Source: Limnovirga soli (lineage in GTDB: Bacteria; Bacteroidota; Bacteroidia; Chitinophagales; Chitinophagaceae). Taken from it: DNA of 64,000 nucleotides. The notes under the pieces were generated by a model. The model was not told the origin of the DNA, ran no database searches, and was given only the letters and a program-made list of their open reading frames with translations. How positions within the stretch are numbered: position 1 is the first letter of the stretch; the number at the start of each line of letters is the position of its first letter. Of the stretch, positions 36,925-45,638 are shown piece by piece. The stretch is from positions 357,847 through 421,846 of the forward strand of contig NZ_WHPF01000005.1 of assembly GCF_013106755.1 (NCBI RefSeq). Reading direction: 5' to 3'. The translations under genes and the position numbers were made by a program.

Positions 36925-37323
36925 TTAATTGTTTTTAGCACCTTGATTTATCCATGCATAAATCTTTGCATTTATGGTTTCGTCTGGTCCGGCGCCAAGT
37001 GGCATAACGGGACTTTTTTTACCGGTTAACCAGAACATCAGTACGCTGTTATCAGGATCGTTGGCTTTAATATAGCTTCCATCGGCTAAAGCTTTAAAGG
37101 CATTGGCGGCCGATAGATCAGGTACTTTACCTCCTGCTACATGGCAACCGCTAAGTGCACAACTTTTGGTAAAAATGGGTACAATATCATTGGCAAAACT
37201 TTGTGTTTCTGTAATATCGGCGCCCGGGTTTTTAACAATTGTTGTAGTCTTATAACATCCTGAAATAGCAAGCATTACTATGGCCGTTAAACCTGATAAT
37301 ATTGCTATTCGAATCTTTGGCAT
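36925..37323 (-). CDS. Lipoprotein with CX4CH cytochrome-like motif
   Basis: 132 residues with lipoprotein signal (LTAIVMLAISGC, Cys23). IVPIFTKSCALSGCHVAGGK holds Cys55-x4-Cys60-His61, a CX4CH motif in the place where a cytochrome c haem site would be; NSVLMFWLTGKKSPVMPLGA could supply a Met ligand. Similar CA-x2-GCH proteins are common in Bacteroidota. Whether haem is attached cannot be told from sequence. Ten bases from the barrel gene and 33 from the haem lipoprotein gene. Confidence 0.82.
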   Translation of the reverse strand: MPKIRIAILSGLTAIVMLAISGCYKTTTIVKNPGADITETQSFANDIVPIFTKSCALSGCHVAGGKVPDLSAANAFKALADGSYIKANDPDNSVLMFWLTGKKSPVMPLGAGPDETINAKIYAWINQGAKNN

Positions 37324-37356
37324 AATCTTTCTTTTTATTGTTAATAAGACTACTGG

Positions 37357-38667
37357 TTATTTTTGAAATTTCAGCATCAGGTTTGGTTGTATACCATGCT
37401 GATAATTGGATTTATCCCAAATAGCAAATCCAAATGGCTGATCTTCAAGGCTTGAAAAATCAATATCCTGTTTTAATACATCATTGGTTTTTAATAAACG
37501 CTTATACTCATATATCCAACCAGTGCCGGTATAAATGGCAACCATATCTATGTCTGCTCTACCATTATTTACAGGGGCAACAATATTGCCTGGAAAGCAT
37601 TTTGCACCAACCTCACTGTTTGCAGAAGAGCCTAGTCTTTGATAATCTGTACTAATATTCGGGTCGATTGTGCCATCGGCAAAAGTTAAAACACCATCAG
37701 AACTTATTGCTGTAATTTTAACTGCAGCTCCACCCGCTAGAGTATCTGAAGCTTTTATAAAATCATCTGTAGAATTAGGAATTACCCAAAGAGGTACAGT
37801 TACAGTTGTTCCTGTACCATTTAATTTTAAACTTTGTCTGTTGCTAATTGAGCCTTGGGTAGCATCAGCAGTGTAGACAGGGCGAAATGGCCATGTAGCT
37901 GATGTAGAAGATACTACTAAATCATCGAAATGTCTGCCATTACCATTGCCTCCAGTTAAATTGGTGATAGCAGGTCCACCTGCCCAATCCTGATAATTAT
38001 CATCCATTTTGTTGAATGCAAAGCCTCTATTTGGGTGCCCCCACCACATATCTATTTTTTCATCGGCACCATTTGTATAATGGTTACCACTTGCAGCATT
38101 TGATTTTAATACTGCTGGTGTAACTGAATAATCTAAGTATGGCGTAAATACATGGCAACTGGCATAACAGGTTTGGGTACTAAATTTTGGGGTAGAATTA
38201 TCAACATTCCAAAGCATTGCAAATTTATCTTCACCAAAGCCTTCTCTTGTTAAAACGCCATTTGCATCAAATGTTTTGGCAGTGGGTTCCTGCGCCCATA
38301 ATTTGGTTGTGGTATTAAAATACCAAGGAGATGACTTAATATTCTTTTGATCATCTGGTACTTCGGCTAAAAAATAAATGCTGGTACCATCGTACATAGA
38401 GCGTAAAGTGGCGGGAAATTTTTGACCGATATAACCTGCAAAAAGTCCATTACCAGCATCAGGTACGGTGGGTGTAATTGCTAGTTTTTGTGCATTGTCC
38501 CAAATGGCATCAATAGTGCCATCAATAACCGGGGCACTGCTTGTTTTGTAAGCAACCAAATCAGTTGTGTTTGTAGTTGTAACAGCAACAACCTGATCCT
38601 TTTTGGTACAGTTTAAAAAAACTACTGCCAGCAAAATGGAGAGTATTGCAATCGAATAAATTTTCAT
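37357..38667 (-). CDS. Ethylbenzene-dehydrogenase-type haem-binding lipoprotein
   Basis: 436 residues from ATG 38667, with lipoprotein signal LSILLAVVFLNC. APVIDGTIDAIWDNAQKLAI, RSMYDGTSIYFLAEVPDDQK and EDKFAMLWNVDNS match the EB_dh/cytochrome-552 haem-binding domain of DMSO-reductase-family gamma subunits. TQTCYASCHVF contains Cys-x3-Cys-His (about 167-172), one residue longer than the standard haem c motif. The first gene of the minus-strand cluster. In known enzymes this domain passes electrons from iron-sulfur subunits to other carriers. Confidence 0.82.
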   Translation of the reverse strand: MKIYSIAILSILLAVVFLNCTKKDQVVAVTTTNTTDLVAYKTSSAPVIDGTIDAIWDNAQKLAITPTVPDAGNGLFAGYIGQKFPATLRSMYDGTSIYFLAEVPDDQKNIKSSPWYFNTTTKLWAQEPTAKTFDANGVLTREGFGEDKFAMLWNVDNSTPKFSTQTCYASCHVFTPYLDYSVTPAVLKSNAASGNHYTNGADEKIDMWWGHPNRGFAFNKMDDNYQDWAGGPAITNLTGGNGNGRHFDDLVVSSTSATWPFRPVYTADATQGSISNRQSLKLNGTGTTVTVPLWVIPNSTDDFIKASDTLAGGAAVKITAISSDGVLTFADGTIDPNISTDYQRLGSSANSEVGAKCFPGNIVAPVNNGRADIDMVAIYTGTGWIYEYKRLLKTNDVLKQDIDFSSLEDQPFGFAIWDKSNYQHGIQPNLMLKFQK

Positions 38668-39211
38668 ATTAAAATATTTATGGTGATAACTATTGTTTGT
38701 TATGTAAATGTTGCACCATTTAACACCTGCTATTATGTTTAGAATCATAAAATTTTATGACATTAAGCAGAAATGTCATAAACCTGTCATGTGAATACAT
38801 GGCGCATTTTTAAATTTAACAAACTGATTATGAATCACTTATAATCAAATAAGCTTTTTCAGCGTGTGTTTATAGCTGGTATTTGTAGAAAACTTTCTGG
38901 CTTTTGTATATAAAAACCAATTTGGGAGCCCGGCTTTTTTTAATTTGGCAACTTTACTTGCGTCGCACTCTTGTACGTTTAGCACCTAATTCAGCAGTAA
39001 TAAGGCAACAATTACCTAAAAAATATTGCTTTTTTGCTGCCACAAAGGAGGAACCCCGAACCGAGCGTGGCAAGTAAAGCCAAATAAATATGCTGCAGCC
39101 GGTAACCAAAAAAGACTGATAAAGGGCAATTAATTAATTAAAACAAAGCGGGGTAAATTTTAAGGCGAAAAGCAAAAGCGTATTTTCGTGCAAACAATAC
39201 ATGAAAGGCGA
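38668..39211. other. Divergent gap with repeat element
   Basis: 544 bases between the haem lipoprotein and AsmA-like genes. Besides the repeat element I see TATTTTCG at 39181-39188, one base from the TAnnTTTG box, as a possible AsmA-like promoter. The remainder is AT-rich and featureless. Confidence 0.45.
38928..39104. repeat. Modular intergenic repeat, full element (A left, B right)
   Basis: Left: GCCCGGC, then GGCAACTTTACTTGCGTCGC and ACTCTTGTAC. Right: GCTGCCACAAAGGAGGAACC, then CCGAACCGAGCGTGGCAAGT, AAAGCC and outer GCCGGT. About 177 bases; it shows A and B inner ends on one element. Confidence 0.88.
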
Positions 39212-42200
39212 ATGACAATGCGTTTTAAAAAACTAGCAGGTAAACTGGCAAAAATTACAGGCATTAGCATTGGCAGCCTTTTGTTGTTACTATTTTTACT
39301 GCCCTATTTTTTTCCTGATACAATTGAAAATAAAATAAAGGATTTTGCCAATAGTAGTATTAACGGTAAAATAGACTTTTCAAAAGTGAGGCTTAGTTTT
39401 TTTAATCATTTTCCGGCACTTACATTAACAATGTATGATGTATCGCTAAAAGGGTCTGCCCCCTTTGCCAACGACACTTTAATTGCTGCTGATGAACTGG
39501 CTTTTGGTATTGACATCTCCTCCCTTTTTGAAAAACAATTGCGTATAGATCAATTTTTTTTAACCCATGCCAATATTAATGTGCTGGTAGATGCAGCTGG
39601 CGCGGCTAATTATAATGTGTATAAGGGCGATACCTCAACCAGCATAAACACCGATACAACCAGCACCTCGTTAAAAATTGAAAAAATAGTTATAGAAAAC
39701 AGTCATCTTATTTATAACGACCAATCGCTACCCATGCGCATTAATGCGAAAGGATTTAATTACACAGGTAAAGGCGATTTAAGTAAAGACATTTTTGACC
39801 TGTATACCCATGCCGCCATTGATTCGTTGGATTTTTCGTTTGACAATGAAGATTATGTTCTGTCAAAAAAAATAAATGCTGATCTTATTACTGCAATTAA
39901 TACCAACTCATTACGGCTGGAGTTTCAAAAAAACGATTTGCGCATTAACAAATTACCGGTTCAGTTTAACGGAGTTTTTGAGTTTTTGAAAAATGGATAT
40001 AAAATGGACTTTAACATTAACTCAAAAGCAACACCCTTGTATGATTTGTTTACTGCCTTACCCCCAAAATATTTAGGCTGGTTACAAAAAACCGAAGTTG
40101 ATGGCACGGCAGATGTAATAGCATCCTTAACCGGAAACTATATTGCAGAAACCATTACTATGCCCAGCCTGCTGTTTAATTTAAAAATTAGAGATGGTGC
40201 TATTGCCTATGATAATGCGCCAGTACCTGTAAATAATATCTTCCTCAACTTTGATGCAGCTTTACCGGGTTTAAATACGGATAGCTTACTTGTAAATATT
40301 GATTCACTTTATTTTAATGTAGATAAGGATTACTGCAGTTCTATATTACATATTAAGGGTTTAAACAATCCTTTTATTCAGGCAAAATTAAACGCTTCAC
40401 TTAACCTGGAAACCTGGGATAAAGCGCTGGGCCTGGCGCCATACGACCTAAAAGGCAGGTTTACAATAACAGCAGATGCCAATGGAAAATATGCCACTAC
40501 TATCATCCCAAAAGCTATAAGGGGTTTTGATACTATACTTACCAGCATACCGGTATTTCATATCAACAGTTCTTTACAAAATGGCTTTATTAAATACGAG
40601 GGTGTACCCCAGCCAATAAATAATATCAGTTTTCAACTAAACGCAAGCTGTGCAGATAGTAATTATAAACATGCAGCTTTAATACTTCATAACCTGCATG
40701 CCCAGGCCTTGCACAATGAAATTAAAGGCAATCTTCAGCTAAGTGCAGCCAGCGATATGCCGCTGGAATTAAACATACAAACCCTGTTAAATCTGGCCGA
40801 TATAAAAAAGTTCTATCCGCTGGATAGTATGGAACTGGCAGGCAAACTTTCTATTAACCTGCAATCAAAAGGAAAATATAATCCTGAGAAAAAATTATTC
40901 CCGGTTACTACGGCCAAGATTAATTTGACCAATGGCAGCATTAAAACCGCTTATTATCCCCATCCGGTACAAAAAATACAGGTACAGGCCAACCTGCTAA
41001 ACACCAATGGTACATTAAAAGATCTAGCGCTTACCATATTGCCCATATCTTTTGAATTTGAAGGTCAGCCTTTTAGCCTGCAGGCCAATCTAAAAAACTT
41101 TGATGACCTGCAATACAATATCAATGCAGCGGGTAAGCTGGATATGGGTAAAATTTACCAGGTGTTTGCCGTTAAAGGGTATAATGTGGCAGGTATGGTA
41201 GAAACCAATCTTTCATTACAAGGTGTACAAAGCGACGCCACCAATGGCCGCTACAATAAATTAAATAATAATGGTACCCTCACTGTAAAGGATCTTACAC
41301 TAAAGGCCGATATGTTTCCCCTGCCATTTAATATCACCAATGGCACACTTAGTTTTAAACAGGATAAAATTTGGCTGGATGCTTTTCGAGGTAATTATGG
41401 CAAATCCGATTTTAAGCTTACAGGCTATGTAAACAATATTATCAATTATGCATTGGCAGATAACGAAACGCTGCAAGGCAAATTAAGCCTTAGCAGCAAC
41501 CAATTGGTGGCCGATGAATTAATGGCCTATGCATCGGGTACCGATTCTGCAGCCATTGCAACAGCCGATAGTACAGGCGTTATAATTATTCCAGCTAACC
41601 TGCAAATGGATATGCAGGCAACAGCAAATAAGGTCAATTACAATGGTCTCAATCTTACAAATGTAAAAGCACAGCTATTACTCAACAAAGGCACACTCAC
41701 CATAAAAAATACAGGCTTTACACTCATTAATACACCGATAGAAATGAGCGGTTCCTATACAAGTGTTTCTCCTACAAAAGCCAGTTTTAATTATCATATT
41801 AAGGCCAGTAATTTCGATATCCATAAAGCCTATACTGATATTCAGTTATTTCACGATATGGCTTCTGCAGCGGCAAAAGTAAAAGGACAAGTTTCGCTCG
41901 ATTATACTTTAAAAGGCAATCTGGATGCCAACATGTACCCAGTTTACCCTACCCTAAAAGGTGGTGGAACACTAACTCTTGAAAAAGTACAGGTAAGCGG
42001 GTTAAAGCTATTTAGTGCAGTAAGTAAAGCCACTAACCGCGATAGTATCAATAACCCCAATCTCGAAGGCGTAAAAATAAATACTATTATCGCTAATAAT
42101 ATTATTACCATCCAGCGTACTAAAATGCGTGTATTTGGTTTCAGGCCCAGGTTAGAAGGGCAGGTAAGTTTTGATGGTAATTTAAATCTGCGGTTTAGGT

Positions 42201-42328
42201 TAGGTTTGCCTCCATTAGGTGTATTTGGTATACCCATGAGCATCACCGGCACACAGGATAATCCAATTATAAAAATGCGCCAGGCATCAGATGCCGATAA
42301 TTTAGAAGAAACCGCACCAGAAGAGTAG
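39212..42328 (+). CDS. AsmA-family inner-membrane/periplasmic protein
   Basis: 1038 residues. One N-terminal membrane segment (TGISIGSLLLLLFLLPYFFP) is followed by IENKIKDFANSSINGKIDFS, the entry to the AsmA repeating-beta-groove region. Later segments (GKIYQVFAVKGYNVAGMVET, LNNNGTLTVKDLTLKADMFP) and the AsmA_2-like C-terminal part (RLEGQVSFDGNLNLRFRLGL) agree. Proteins of this type are thought to bridge inner and outer membranes and carry phospholipids; exact role unknown. ATG 39212 or 39218 is preferred over the GTG at 39188, which overlaps the promoter-like box. Confidence 0.85.
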   Translation: MTMRFKKLAGKLAKITGISIGSLLLLLFLLPYFFPDTIENKIKDFANSSINGKIDFSKVRLSFFNHFPALTLTMYDVSLKGSAPFANDTLIAADELAFGIDISSLFEKQLRIDQFFLTHANINVLVDAAGAANYNVYKGDTSTSINTDTTSTSLKIEKIVIENSHLIYNDQSLPMRINAKGFNYTGKGDLSKDIFDLYTHAAIDSLDFSFDNEDYVLSKKINADLITAINTNSLRLEFQKNDLRINKLPVQFNGVFEFLKNGYKMDFNINSKATPLYDLFTALPPKYLGWLQKTEVDGTADVIASLTGNYIAETITMPSLLFNLKIRDGAIAYDNAPVPVNNIFLNFDAALPGLNTDSLLVNIDSLYFNVDKDYCSSILHIKGLNNPFIQAKLNASLNLETWDKALGLAPYDLKGRFTITADANGKYATTIIPKAIRGFDTILTSIPVFHINSSLQNGFIKYEGVPQPINNISFQLNASCADSNYKHAALILHNLHAQALHNEIKGNLQLSAASDMPLELNIQTLLNLADIKKFYPLDSMELAGKLSINLQSKGKYNPEKKLFPVTTAKINLTNGSIKTAYYPHPVQKIQVQANLLNTNGTLKDLALTILPISFEFEGQPFSLQANLKNFDDLQYNINAAGKLDMGKIYQVFAVKGYNVAGMVETNLSLQGVQSDATNGRYNKLNNNGTLTVKDLTLKADMFPLPFNITNGTLSFKQDKIWLDAFRGNYGKSDFKLTGYVNNIINYALADNETLQGKLSLSSNQLVADELMAYASGTDSAAIATADSTGVIIIPANLQMDMQATANKVNYNGLNLTNVKAQLLLNKGTLTIKNTGFTLINTPIEMSGSYTSVSPTKASFNYHIKASNFDIHKAYTDIQLFHDMASAAAKVKGQVSLDYTLKGNLDANMYPVYPTLKGGGTLTLEKVQVSGLKLFSAVSKATNRDSINNPNLEGVKINTIIANNIITIQRTKMRVFGFRPRLEGQVSFDGNLNLRFRLGLPPLGVFGIPMSITGTQDNPIIKMRQASDADNLEETAPEE

Positions 42329-42339
42329 GCCAGTTATAA

Positions 42340-42410
42340 TACCAGCTAATTATTTCATAGCATCGCCGCTTGCGTCGCAATCCGTTCAGGGTTCCTCATT
42401 TATGGCAGCA
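42340..42410 (-). repeat. Modular intergenic repeat, A/B hybrid arm
   Basis: GCATCGCCGCTTGCGTCGCA (A core) runs straight into TCCGTTCAGGGTTCC and ATGGCAGC (B inner end). It lies between the convergent AsmA-like gene and the small membrane protein gene. It joins both versions in one arm. Confidence 0.85.
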
Positions 42411-42444
42411 AAACAACATGCGGTAATAAAATAATACGCATAAA

Positions 42445-42467
42445 AAAAGCAACCATTGGCTGCTTTT
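42445..42467 (-). terminator. Weak terminator-like hairpin
   Basis: AAAAGCA and TGCTTTT pair around a nine-base centre (ACCATTGGC) with A- and T-runs outside, 30 bases beyond the stop of the small membrane protein gene. Confidence 0.45.
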
Positions 42468-42496
42468 CAAAACTATATTATCAAAAAAATGAGTAT

Positions 42497-42733
42497 TTAT
42501 TTTTCGCCTTCTAAAAAAAGTTGCTCTCTTTTCCACCACCTAAAGCCAATATAGCCGGCAATACCCAATGGTGCAAACATCAAATATAAAATACCCGAAT
42601 TCATGCCTTTGGCAGGCTTTTCACCCAACTGCGAAGCAGTTTTTGTACAAATAGAACATTGCGCATCAGCTGTTGAACTTGCGGCCACCAAAAAAAACAA
42701 TACGAGATATAAAACGAAGAATTTATTTTTCAT
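42497..42733 (-). CDS. Small membrane protein with CSIC motif
   Basis: 78 residues from ATG 42733: signal segment KFFVLYLVLFFLVAASSTADA, then QCSICTKTASQLGEKPAKGM with a Cys-x2-Cys pair, one membrane span (GILYLMFAPLGIAGYIGFRW) and a short basic tail. The layout is common among small Bacteroidota proteins I cannot name; the cysteine pair could bind metal or be redox active in the periplasm. The open frame continues to 42940, but that part is antisense to the aminotransferase gene and carries no signal peptide. Confidence 0.65.
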   Translation of the reverse strand: MKNKFFVLYLVLFFLVAASSTADAQCSICTKTASQLGEKPAKGMNSGILYLMFAPLGIAGYIGFRWWKREQLFLEGEK

Positions 42734-42809
42734 TGCTGCACTTTTCACTGCAAAGATATAACCGAAAAGGCTGCAAAAAGTTTTATCTTTCTTCTTTAAA
42801 CCATCCTGT

Positions 42810-44105
42810 ATGAACAGCCGGCGCCGATTTTTACAACAAGTTTCACTTACAGCAGGGGCATTTTCCGCTTCCAGCTTATTTAACCAGTTACATGCAGCTT
42901 CTATTGATAGTGCCAACCAACGCGTAATGGGTTTTACCAATGAAGCTATTGCGGCAGATGAAGATTACTGGAGTGTGATACAACAGGCATTTACCGTAAA
43001 CCCCAATATCATTAATTTAAACAATGGCGGTGTTAGCCCTTCCCCCAAAGTAGTACAGGAAGCAGTTGAACGGTATAACAAGCTAAGTAACGAAGGTCCG
43101 TCCTATTATATGTGGCGTATATTAGATCAGGGGCGGGAGCCGCTGCGTCACAAACTGGCATTATTGGGTGGTTGTGATGCCGAAGAAATTGCCATTAACC
43201 GCAACGCCACCGAGGCGTTAAATACCGTAATTTTTGGAATGGATTTAAAAGCCGGAGATGAAGTAATTGGCACCAAACAAGATTACCCCAATATGATACA
43301 GGCCTGGAAACAAAGGGCCTTAAGAGATGGGATACAATACACCCAAATTAGTTTCGACTTTCCAATAGAAAACGACGACAACATTGTAGCGGCCTACGAA
43401 AAAGCCATTACCCCCAAAACCAAGGTAATTCATGTAACCCATATTATAAACTGGGTAGGCCAGATTATGCCGGTACAAAAAATTGCACGTATGGCTCATG
43501 CCCATGGCATTGAAGTGGTTTGCGATAGTGCGCATGCATTTGGTTTACTGGATTATAAAATTCCCGATCTGGAATGCGATTATCTGGGTACCAGCCTGCA
43601 TAAATTTCTAAGTGCCCCCATTGGCAGCGGCATGATGTATATACGCAAAGAAAAAATTGAGAAAATATGGCCGCTATTATGCAATGGTCAACCAAGAAGT
43701 GCTGATATAAGAAAGTTTGAAACCCTTGGCACCCGAAGTTTCCCCATAGAACAGGGGATTGGTGAAGCGCTTAATTTCCATAATGCCATAGGCGCTAAAA
43801 GAAAACAGGAACGAATTCATTATTTAAAAAAATACTGGGCGTCTAAAGTAAAGGAAGTGCCGGGTGTGCGCATACACACATCGCTAAAACCTGAATACTC
43901 CTGTGCTATCTGCGGGGTAAGCGTGGATGGTTTAACCCCTGCTGAGCTTGATGGTAAACTGTTTGAGAAATATAAAATACATACCGTAAGCATTGTATGG
44001 GAAAACATAAGCTGTGTGCGTATTACCCCACATGTGTATACCACACTAAACGATTTGGATGTTTTGGTAAATGCCATAACTACCATTGCCACAGCTAAAA
44101 AGTAA
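42810..44105 (+). CDS. Tat-exported class V aminotransferase-fold protein
   Basis: 431 residues. The twin-arginine signal MNSRRRFLQQVSLTAGAFSA is clear. The PLP-enzyme core shows NLNNGGVSPSPKVVQEA, AINRNATEALNTVIFGM, VCDSAHAFGLLDY and the PLP lysine region LGTSLHKFLSAPIGSGMMYI. It is closest in type to isopenicillin-N-epimerase/cysteine-desulfurase-like proteins. PLP enzymes with Tat signals are found in the periplasm of many bacteria; substrate unknown. Confidence 0.87.
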   Translation: MNSRRRFLQQVSLTAGAFSASSLFNQLHAASIDSANQRVMGFTNEAIAADEDYWSVIQQAFTVNPNIINLNNGGVSPSPKVVQEAVERYNKLSNEGPSYYMWRILDQGREPLRHKLALLGGCDAEEIAINRNATEALNTVIFGMDLKAGDEVIGTKQDYPNMIQAWKQRALRDGIQYTQISFDFPIENDDNIVAAYEKAITPKTKVIHVTHIINWVGQIMPVQKIARMAHAHGIEVVCDSAHAFGLLDYKIPDLECDYLGTSLHKFLSAPIGSGMMYIRKEKIEKIWPLLCNGQPRSADIRKFETLGTRSFPIEQGIGEALNFHNAIGAKRKQERIHYLKKYWASKVKEVPGVRIHTSLKPEYSCAICGVSVDGLTPAELDGKLFEKYKIHTVSIVWENISCVRITPHVYTTLNDLDVLVNAITTIATAKK

Positions 44106-44174
44106 AGTGTTTCGTTTATTTATTAAAACCAACTTACGATAAAAACCGCTGTTTTGCTGCATAGAATTGTTGCT

Positions 44175-44224
44175 GTACAAGAGTGCGACGCAAGTAAAGG
44201 CCCTGCCTGCTTTTTTGCCGGGCC
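44175..44224 (+). repeat. Modular intergenic repeat, A arm
   Basis: Exact core GTACAAGAGTGCGACGCAAG, then TAAAGGCC, spacer, and TGCCGGGCC. It lies between the tandem aminotransferase and MFS genes. Confidence 0.88.
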
Positions 44225-44282
44225 AATACCAGTTAATTATAATATTTTAGCGGGCACGATTGCTTTTTAAAAACGAATTACT

Positions 44283-45503
44283 GTGAATGATAAACAGCCC
44301 GGAATTTTTTCTCTGCCAGTTATTGTAGGCGCCCTAGGTTTTTTTGTAGATGTATACGATTTACTGTTATTTGGTATTATACGTAAGCCCAGTTTAACAG
44401 CTTTGGGCTTGTCGGCCAATGAAGTATTTACACAAGGCGAATATATTTTAAGTATTCAGATGTTTGGCTTGCTGGCCGGCGGCATACTTTGGGGCATGCT
44501 GGGCGATAAAAAAGGAAGACTTAGCGTTTTATTTGGCTCGATACTTTTATATTCTTTGGCCAATATTATCAATGGATTTGTAACTACGGTTCCGCAATAT
44601 ACCATCATGCGTTTTATTGCCGGCGTGGGACTTGCTGGAGAGCTGGGTGCTAGTATTACTCTGGTTAGTGAATTGTTGCCCAAAGAAAAAAGAGGTATTG
44701 CCGCAGCTGTAATTGCCGGTTTTGGCATATTTGGCGCTGTTACTGCTTTCTTTGTTAGTCAGCAATTTGACTGGCGTATGTGTTATTTTATTGGCGGCGG
44801 TATGGGATTATTATTACTGTTGTTAAGAGTAAGCATTTTTGAAAGTGGTTTGTATAAAGAATTATCTAAAAGCAATGTGCCTCGTGGCAATTTTTTAATG
44901 CTGTTTAATAATAGGGAACGCTTTTTAAAATACCTGCGTTGTGTTACTATTGGCTTGCCTGCCTGGTATGTAATTGGCGTACTGGTTACTTTCTCCGATA
45001 AATTTGGTGAGGTATTTGGCATTGCCAATATAGACCCCGGCAAAGCCATTATGTATCAATACATGGGCATTGCTTTTGGCGATATTACAGTTGGCCTTAT
45101 AAGCAATTGGTTAAAGAGCCGCAAAAAAGCCCTGTTTATTTTTTATGGCATTACCATCTTTTTTATTGTTTTATACTTTGCACAGGTAGCTACCACAGCG
45201 CAAGGCTTATATCTTATTTGCGCGGGTTTGGGTTTTGGCACCGGGTTTTCGGTAGTGTATATTACCATGTCTGCCGAACAGTTTGGCACCAACTTAAGGG
45301 CTACGGCTGCTATTTCAATCCCCAATATGGTACGTGGGGCGTTACCGTTAATTATTCTATTATTTCAGGGCTTAAGAAATATTACCGGCAATTTTATAAT
45401 GGGTGGCTGGCTAACGGGTATTATACTAATTGTGCCAGCTATTATAGCCGCATGGTATACCAAAGAAACCTTTGGTAAAGACCTAAATTTTATAGAAGCC
45501 TGA
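44283..45503 (+). CDS. Major facilitator superfamily transporter
   Basis: 406 residues with about 12 membrane segments and a GTG start (VNDKQPGIFSLPVIVGALGF). The loop 2-3 motif GGILWGMLGDKKGRLSVL is the MFS A-motif, and GVGLAGELGASITLVSELLP, then KEKRGIAAAVIAGFG, resembles the metabolite:proton symporter/sugar porter group. Substrate unknown. The GTG is the first start of the frame; I found no better ATG before the first membrane segment. Confidence 0.85.
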   Translation: MNDKQPGIFSLPVIVGALGFFVDVYDLLLFGIIRKPSLTALGLSANEVFTQGEYILSIQMFGLLAGGILWGMLGDKKGRLSVLFGSILLYSLANIINGFVTTVPQYTIMRFIAGVGLAGELGASITLVSELLPKEKRGIAAAVIAGFGIFGAVTAFFVSQQFDWRMCYFIGGGMGLLLLLLRVSIFESGLYKELSKSNVPRGNFLMLFNNRERFLKYLRCVTIGLPAWYVIGVLVTFSDKFGEVFGIANIDPGKAIMYQYMGIAFGDITVGLISNWLKSRKKALFIFYGITIFFIVLYFAQVATTAQGLYLICAGLGFGTGFSVVYITMSAEQFGTNLRATAAISIPNMVRGALPLIILLFQGLRNITGNFIMGGWLTGIILIVPAIIAAWYTKETFGKDLNFIEA

Positions 45504-45520
45504 TTGGAAAATATTAATGT

Positions 45521-45610
45521 AGCCGGCTCTAACAAAAAGGGCAGCGGCACTTGCCACAGTTTACCCCGATAATTTCGGGGCTCGGTTCGGGGTGCTGGTT
45601 TCATGGCAGC
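45521..45610 (-). repeat. Modular intergenic repeat, B arm with internal hairpin insertion
   Basis: Outer GCCGGC, GGCAGCGGCACTTGCCAC, then an extra segment AGTTTACCCCGATAATTTCG that folds as CCCCGA/TCGGGG (45564-45580), then CTCGGTTCGGGG and ATGGCAGC. It lies between the convergent MFS and mce genes. Confidence 0.82.
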
Positions 45611-45638
45611 AAATACAAGAACTATTAAAAGGGCAATA

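Noticed and set aside
42734..42940. N-terminal extension of the CSIC membrane protein
   Set aside because: Antisense to the aminotransferase gene; the signal peptide begins at 42733.
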